Origin: Acetobacterium wieringae
Lineage (GTDB): Bacteria; Bacillota; Clostridia; Eubacteriales; Eubacteriaceae
Assembly (NCBI RefSeq): GCF_026646375.1
Contig: NZ_JAIPPU010000011.1
Span: 87,904 to 151,903 of the forward strand
DNA length: 64,000 nt
Direction: 5' to 3'
In this document: piece by piece, positions 59,450 to 64,000 of the stretch
Position numbering within the stretch: position 1 is the first letter of the stretch
Layout: every line of letters begins with the position of its first letter
Translations under genes and position numbers: made by a program
The notes under the pieces: model-generated
What the model was told of the DNA's origin: nothing
Database searches by the model: none
The model's input: the letters and a program-made list of their open reading frames with translations, nothing else

Positions 59450-60439
59450 TTATAAACCATTAACACAATTTATCGGTGAAGCATCTTTAGAAACTGCTAG
59501 AATATTCGCCCAGACCGTTTTATGCATTTTTTCAAAAGCCGGTTTAGTTGTTCCGCCAATATGCGGGCTAAATAGCAGTTTATAATGACAGCTTTCCGGC
59601 AGATTAAGCAGCGGATTATCGGGCATTACCGGTTCCGGGTACAGGGTATCGAGGCCAGCCCCGGCGATCTGCCCAGTTGTTAATGCGGCAACCAGATCTT
59701 CTTGAACGACCAGCTCGCCCCGGGCTGTGTTGATAAGTAGGGCGGTCGGTTTCATTAGAGACAGAAGGTTTGCATTGATCAGTCCAGTGGTTTCCGGAGT
59801 TACTGGTAAATGGAGGCTGATGATATCGCACTGCTTGCAGAGTTCTTCTAACGGCAGATAGCGGAGCTCTAATTTATTTTCAACTTCAATTTTTCGGGAA
59901 CGATTGAAATAACTAAGCCGCGCGCCAAAAGGCTGCAAACGTTTGGCCGTTTCAAGGGCAATGGAACCCATACCGACCAGTCCCACGTGACAGGAACCCA
60001 GTTCCGGAATACCATCGAGAATAAATGAACCTTTGGCCTGAATCTGCTGACCGCTTCGTACCAGTTGATCGCCTTCCAGGAGCCGTCGTTGCAGGCCCAA
60101 TATCAGTAGAATCGTTTGCTCTGCAACCGCAGCAGAGTTGGCGGCGGTATTGTTACAGACGTAGATGCTTTTTTCTTTAGCGGCTTGAATATCGATTTTA
60201 TTATAGCCCACACCTTCAGAATGGATGAGTTTGAGATTCGGCATGTGGTCGATCAGGTTTTTGCTGACTTCCCGGACTGCATCCGCAAAAATAAAATCAG
60301 CATCGCTGGCAACCTGTAGTATTTCATCATCGCTATTTAAACTTTCACCGAAAACGAGTATCCAGTCTTTGGGGAGGATAGATAAATCAGAAAATTTTTC
60401 GACACGTTTTGTTGATGTCAGGATCAGGATTTTTGACAC
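59450..60439 (-). CDS. D-isomer-specific 2-hydroxyacid dehydrogenase
   Basis: 329 residues from GTG at 60439 with GGAGG upstream; a longer frame lacks a site. NAD motif VGLVGMGSIALETAKRL, catalytic Arg in NTARGELV, the ED-type Glu in AGAGLDTLYPEP, and His in FSPHIGGTT. Reduces a 2-keto acid to its D-hydroxy acid or the reverse; substrate unknown. Confidence 0.9.
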   Translation of the reverse strand: MSKILILTSTKRVEKFSDLSILPKDWILVFGESLNSDDEILQVASDADFIFADAVREVSKNLIDHMPNLKLIHSEGVGYNKIDIQAAKEKSIYVCNNTAANSAAVAEQTILLILGLQRRLLEGDQLVRSGQQIQAKGSFILDGIPELGSCHVGLVGMGSIALETAKRLQPFGARLSYFNRSRKIEVENKLELRYLPLEELCKQCDIISLHLPVTPETTGLINANLLSLMKPTALLINTARGELVVQEDLVAALTTGQIAGAGLDTLYPEPVMPDNPLLNLPESCHYKLLFSPHIGGTTKPAFEKMHKTVWANILAVSKDASPINCVNGL

Positions 60440-60578
60440 AGTGGTACCTCCGTTGGATAGAATATTTCCCTTACATAATGGCAGTGATATAAGAATAACT
60501 GAATATGTGTTGTCTTTTGACCTTGAAGATTTGATTATATCGACTCGCTTGCGTAAACACGTTCTGATCATGAATGAA

Positions 60579-60607
60579 AAACAACGATGCTGTCATCGTT
60601 GTTTTTT
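60579..60607. terminator. Bidirectional intrinsic terminator
   Basis: AACAACGATG/CATCGTTGTT stem with T-runs on both strands, between the small gene (60611-60943) and the dehydrogenase. Confidence 0.8.
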
Positions 60608-60610
60608 AAT

Positions 60611-60943
60611 TCATATGGATTTAAATTTGATAGCCTTCATCTGGGTATCGAAGTAGAAATCACCTGCAGCCGAAACCATGTCTGACCAGTTTGGAAAATT
60701 GCTGTTTTGTCGAACCCAGGCATCCATTATGGAAACGGGGACAAGCTCAAAATCTTGTTGAGTGGCTACGACAAATCCGGCTGACTCTAAGAAATCATCA
60801 AGGCAGGAAAATGCAGTGTGTTTTTTCATAAATGCAGGCACCAAGTAGTTTTTAATCAAATCAAGATCGTCTCGAACACCGATCACCGAACCGTCATCGT
60901 TAAGCAGATTTGAATGGCCAGATTGAGTTTCAAGGTTTTTCAT
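60611..60943 (-). CDS. Hypothetical protein
   Basis: 110 residues with AGGAGG 6 nt before the ATG. Acidic N-terminus; LESAGFVVATQQDFELVPVS region of unknown function. Own transcription unit ended by the terminator just downstream. Confidence 0.65.
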   Translation of the reverse strand: MKNLETQSGHSNLLNDDGSVIGVRDDLDLIKNYLVPAFMKKHTAFSCLDDFLESAGFVVATQQDFELVPVSIMDAWVRQNSNFPNWSDMVSAAGDFYFDTQMKAIKFKSI

Positions 60944-61128
60944 AAGCTACCTCCTAGAATTTGGTATGGTTAAACGTTATTTCAGTATCTATATCTTATC
61001 TGGTTTTAGCCAATATGACAAGAAAATTCGCATATTTAAAGCGATTTCTTATGATGATAACATTATTCTAAATAAAATATAATAATAGTATTGTTTTAAA
61101 CAAGTATCAAATGATATGAGTTAAAAAT

Positions 61129-61165
61129 AAAAAACCATCCAGCAACTTTATGGTTGCTAGGATGG
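61129..61165 (-). terminator. Intrinsic terminator of the CHAP gene
   Basis: CCATCC-AGCAAC/GTTGCT-GGATGG stem (one bulge) followed by TTTTTTATTTTT on the minus strand. Confidence 0.85.
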
Positions 61166-61180
61166 CTTCTTGGTGCAACG

Positions 61181-62113
61181 TTACAGGGCAACTTCACCCA
61201 GACTGGTAAAGGTGTCGGCTTTTGTGATGGTGGTACCGGTCATTGAATAGTGACCGGCATTATCGTAAGCATAAACATGGACGTTATAGTCACCGAGTTC
61301 GGTATTGTGATCACTGTATGGTATAAAGCAACTGGCAACATTACCTTCAATAGTCCCTTCATGCCAGATTAAATCATCTTGTCCATTATTTTCGGTCCAG
61401 ACAGGGAAGTATACCGAACCCATCCCGCTCAGGTCATCTGAAACCAGAGCGGTGACCTTGATTCCCTCACCTTGATAGTCGGTAACCAGTACATCAGACA
61501 ATGTCGGGGGGGTTACATCAGATGTGGCATCAATGAAGTCACCAAGGTAGATGTAGCCTTGGAACCCGCCCACTGAAGTGGCATCTTCAGTGCCAATGGT
61601 ATAGGTATAGTTTTGAAAGTAGATGCCGCTATAGGTTGATTCCGATAACGTCACAGTATCACCGTTAATTGCTTCAACAATCGCCACATGTCCGTCTGAA
61701 CTGCCACCCCAACAAATAACAGCACCAAGTTTTGGAGTGGAACCGGAAGGATAATAACCTGTGCTTTGATTATATGCCCACCAGGAATTTGCATTGCCCA
61801 TTGCTAAGTTTGGCTTGGTTCCCAGAATTTCATACGCTCGGCCAAAAGCATAAGCCGTGCAATTCGGCAAACCGTAGCCACCTTGTGAATAGGGATTATC
61901 AGCAAAGTAATAGGTATTGTCTGAGCTTGGTCCTGTGGTTCGAGCTGAAAATATGCTTGGGAGAGGTGCCACTTCTTCAGCTGTTTCTACAGCCTGTGCG
62001 ATCTGCGTTAAATCTACCTCGGTTTCCTCAGCCATTACAGTTCCTGGTAATAAGCCCAGACATAAAACAAAGGCAAGACCTACACAGGTATTTTTTATTA
62101 AGTTTTTTTTCAT
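61181..62113 (-). CDS. Secreted CHAP-domain hydrolase with GBS-Bsp-like repeat
   Basis: 310 residues from the ATG at 62113 with GGAGG 5 nt upstream. Signal peptide (NTCVGLAFVLCLGLLPGTVM then AEETE). The CHAP domain covers ~65-200, with the catalytic Cys in YGLPNCTAYAFGRAYE and His in DGHVAIVEA. The C-terminal ~100 residues (VTDYQGEGIKVTALVSDDLS; YNVHVYAYDNAGHYSMTG) match a GBS-Bsp-like repeat. Probably cuts peptide bonds of the wall for growth or separation. Single gene. Confidence 0.87.
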   Translation of the reverse strand: MKKNLIKNTCVGLAFVLCLGLLPGTVMAEETEVDLTQIAQAVETAEEVAPLPSIFSARTTGPSSDNTYYFADNPYSQGGYGLPNCTAYAFGRAYEILGTKPNLAMGNANSWWAYNQSTGYYPSGSTPKLGAVICWGGSSDGHVAIVEAINGDTVTLSESTYSGIYFQNYTYTIGTEDATSVGGFQGYIYLGDFIDATSDVTPPTLSDVLVTDYQGEGIKVTALVSDDLSGMGSVYFPVWTENNGQDDLIWHEGTIEGNVASCFIPYSDHNTELGDYNVHVYAYDNAGHYSMTGTTITKADTFTSLGEVAL

Positions 62114-62682
62114 TTGACCTCCAATGTCAAAGCATGATGATGTCACAATAGTGTGTGTGACTTAAATGCATCATTGATTGTTGCAATTTATTTACAAATT
62201 GGCAATGCGTATAATACATTAGCCATGTAAAATTTGCAAGCATACAAGTAATGACAATTAAGAAAGCATTATTATAAGTACGGGTTAAAAAACTAAAAAT
62301 TGTTGAGAAATGGCCTTAAAAAAGGGAATAAGAAAGAAGTATGGAAAGAAGATGATTGATTATGGGGGAGATAATAATAAAAATGATTAATATTATTTTA
62401 AGCTAAAATGAAATAGCTTGCCAATAAGTAAAAATAAGGGTAAAGAATGAGTCATGATTGCGTTTTCTATTTTAATTAAATGACATTCAATTTAAAATAA
62501 TTATGAGAAAAAAACTGAGTTCTTCAGAAATGTTGCTCTCAGAAGAGATACAGTAGCAGTGTAAAAACATTTTTAGTATGAAATAGACGACGAAGTAGAT
62601 GGGTGGGGAATAAAAAACCTTGGAGTTTTTTAAAGAATGTTTCTTTTACTTCGAAAAAGCATAGTAATTATGCGATAAACGT

Positions 62683-62719
62683 ACAAAGCCGACAATTGTC
62701 ATATAATCGTCGGCTTTGT
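62683..62719. other. Hairpin in the 62114-62778 intergenic region
   Basis: ACAAAGCCGAC/GTCGGCTTTGT, 11-bp perfect arms. No T-run on either strand. It lies after the GGDEF-EAL stop and may be a weak terminator. The rest of this 665-bp AT-rich gap shows no gene or RNA I can support. Confidence 0.45.
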
Positions 62720-62778
62720 GGAGGGCAATAAAAATCTGTATAATGAAGTCACTGTAATTTAAAGATAAAAATAAATCT

Positions 62779-64000
62779 TTAAGGAAATTTGCTGAGAATC
62801 TCAGAGAGATTCGCTTCTGGTACGGGCTTTGAAAAATAGTAGCCTTGTATTTTGTTGCAAGGGAGGTTCTTTAAAATTTCGAACTGATCAATGGTTTCCA
62901 CACCTTCAACCACAATTTTGAGACCAATGTTTTTGGCGATCTGGATAACATTTTCCACGATTTTTAACGATATCTTATCGGTGGCAATCTCATCAATAAA
63001 GGACTTGTCCAGTTTGACGGTTGAGATTGGCAGTACTTTTAAGTAGGTCAGGGAGGAATAACCGGTGCCGAAATCGTCCAGCGCAATGCTGACGTTTTTT
63101 TCTCTGAGGAAGTTGAGTTTCTCAGAGGCAATCGACATAGAGTTCATCAGCATGGTTTCAGTAATTTCCAATTCCAGAAGACTCGGATCTAAGCCTGTTT
63201 TTTCCAGTAGTTTGGTTACCTTTTCGTCAAAATCGTCATTTAAAAGCTGAAAGGTTGAGATGTTAACGGCAATGGAATAATTGGATTGATGTGTAAGATT
63301 ATAATTGCTGATAAATCGGCAGGATTCTTCAAGAATCCAGTCGCCCAATTCAATGATGAGGTTGGATTCCTCGGCAATGCGAATAAACTCAAGCGGGGGG
63401 ATAAACCCGCGTTCATGATGATTCCATCGTAACAGGGCTTCAAAACCATCGTAGCGGTTTGATGCCAGATCAAATTTTGGCTGATAATAGATCTCTAGTT
63501 GTTTGTACTTCAAAGCCTGTTTTAAATCCTGTTGTAATGAAGCTTTTCGCTGGATGATCTCATTCATGGACGGGTTGAAAATCATGAAATTATTTTTACC
63601 ATTCATTTTAACCTGATTCATGGCAAGTTCAGCTTTCTTAAGCAGCTGTTCCAGACTATCCTGACACTCTTTGGTACAGATATTGCATTTTTTTCCGTCG
63701 CAATATTCATTACCGGATACACCAATGCTAACACTGGCACTAATGATTTGCTCACCAATTGTGATAGACTTCTCAAATTCTTGGATAATCGATTTAGCTA
63801 AATATTGAATTTCATCAGGATCATAGATACCGTTTTTGCAGATAGCAAACTCATCTCCGGAAATTCGGTAAACCTCATAGTTGGGGTAGCGACTGAATAG
63901 ATCTTTTAAAACCGTCCCGACGTGGAGGAGCAGACTATCCCCGACATTGTGACCAAATAAATTGTTGATATATTTTAAATTATCAACATCAATATAATAT
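62779..64000 (-). CDS. GGDEF-EAL domain protein, 5' end outside window
   Basis: 406 codons are visible and the frame is open to the right edge. The GGDEF domain has YRISGDEFAI (SGDEF variant of the motif). A Cys-rich insertion (CDGKKCNICTKEC) lies between it and the final GGDEF helices. The EAL domain is complete: FEALLRW, the catalytic Glu in EITETM, DDFGTGYSS, KLDKSFI and VEGVET. It probably degrades c-di-GMP. The N-terminal sensor is not visible. The Met at 63621 is internal, not the start. Confidence 0.9.
   Translation of the reverse strand, partial: YYIDVDNLKYINNLFGHNVGDSLLLHVGTVLKDLFSRYPNYEVYRISGDEFAICKNGIYDPDEIQYLAKSIIQEFEKSITIGEQIISASVSIGVSGNEYCDGKKCNICTKECQDSLEQLLKKAELAMNQVKMNGKNNFMIFNPSMNEIIQRKASLQQDLKQALKYKQLEIYYQPKFDLASNRYDGFEALLRWNHHERGFIPPLEFIRIAEESNLIIELGDWILEESCRFISNYNLTHQSNYSIAVNISTFQLLNDDFDEKVTKLLEKTGLDPSLLELEITETMLMNSMSIASEKLNFLREKNVSIALDDFGTGYSSLTYLKVLPISTVKLDKSFIDEIATDKISLKIVENVIQIAKNIGLKIVVEGVETIDQFEILKNLPCNKIQGYYFSKPVPEANLSEILSKFP

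Overview
The window looks like the chromosome of an anaerobic, acetogen-like clostridium. I would guess Eubacteriaceae, close to Acetobacterium. This rests on moderate-to-low GC, Firmicute ribosome-binding sites with frequent TTG/GTG starts, ChW wall-binding repeats, an FMN/4Fe-4S/FAD enoate-reductase-type enzyme, a URO-D-type methyltransferase and a multi-subunit FAD/NAD amine or opine dehydrogenase. The genus is inference only.

Left chromosomal part (1-26641). On the minus strand lies a six-gene catabolic island: RidA, a 2Fe-2S subunit, an FAD/NAD subunit with 4Fe-4S ligands, a BFD-type 2Fe-2S subunit, a DAO-type FAD subunit, then an AraC regulator and an ornithine-cyclodeaminase-family protein cut by the window edge. 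Plus-strand genes follow: a 1025-residue chemoreceptor, an SGNH hydrolase, an ADP-ribosylglycohydrolase/GNAT fusion, a membrane protein, a URO-D-type methyltransferase, a MarR/MFS efflux pair, an ABC-F ATPase behind an attenuator-like leader, TetR and FtsH. Then come a stand-alone rsmH with a small partner gene (minus), an Old-Yellow-Enzyme-type oxidoreductase and a thymidylate-synthase-like protein.

Prophage (26636-54627, about 28.0 kb). A large serine integrase has inserted the element into a TetR-type gene. The N- and C-terminal halves of that gene flank the element in frame, sharing a 6-bp core. The order is integrase, ImmA-like protease, accessory genes, CI/Cro-type switch, antirepressor, SSB, replisome organizer with internal iterons, HNH (frameshifted) and small terminase. 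The small terminase gene is joined directly to the tail end of what looks like a neck/tail-terminator gene. No large terminase, portal, protease or capsid gene is present. A complete-looking contractile tail, baseplate, short fibre and lysis module follows, so the element resembles a tailocin or a head-deleted prophage. ChW wall-binding repeats occur in a baseplate protein, the endolysin, a secreted cargo protein and a small orphan ORF. Two possible small RNAs, an SOS-type promoter and a hairpin over the holin ribosome-binding site lie in the lysis/right-end region.

Right chromosomal part (54577-64000). This holds the ABC exporter that is divergent from the broken tetR, a flavodoxin-like reductase, a divergent YrdC/Sua5 protein, a DUF3592-like membrane protein, a D-2-hydroxyacid dehydrogenase, a small hypothetical protein, a secreted CHAP hydrolase and a GGDEF-EAL protein running off the right edge.
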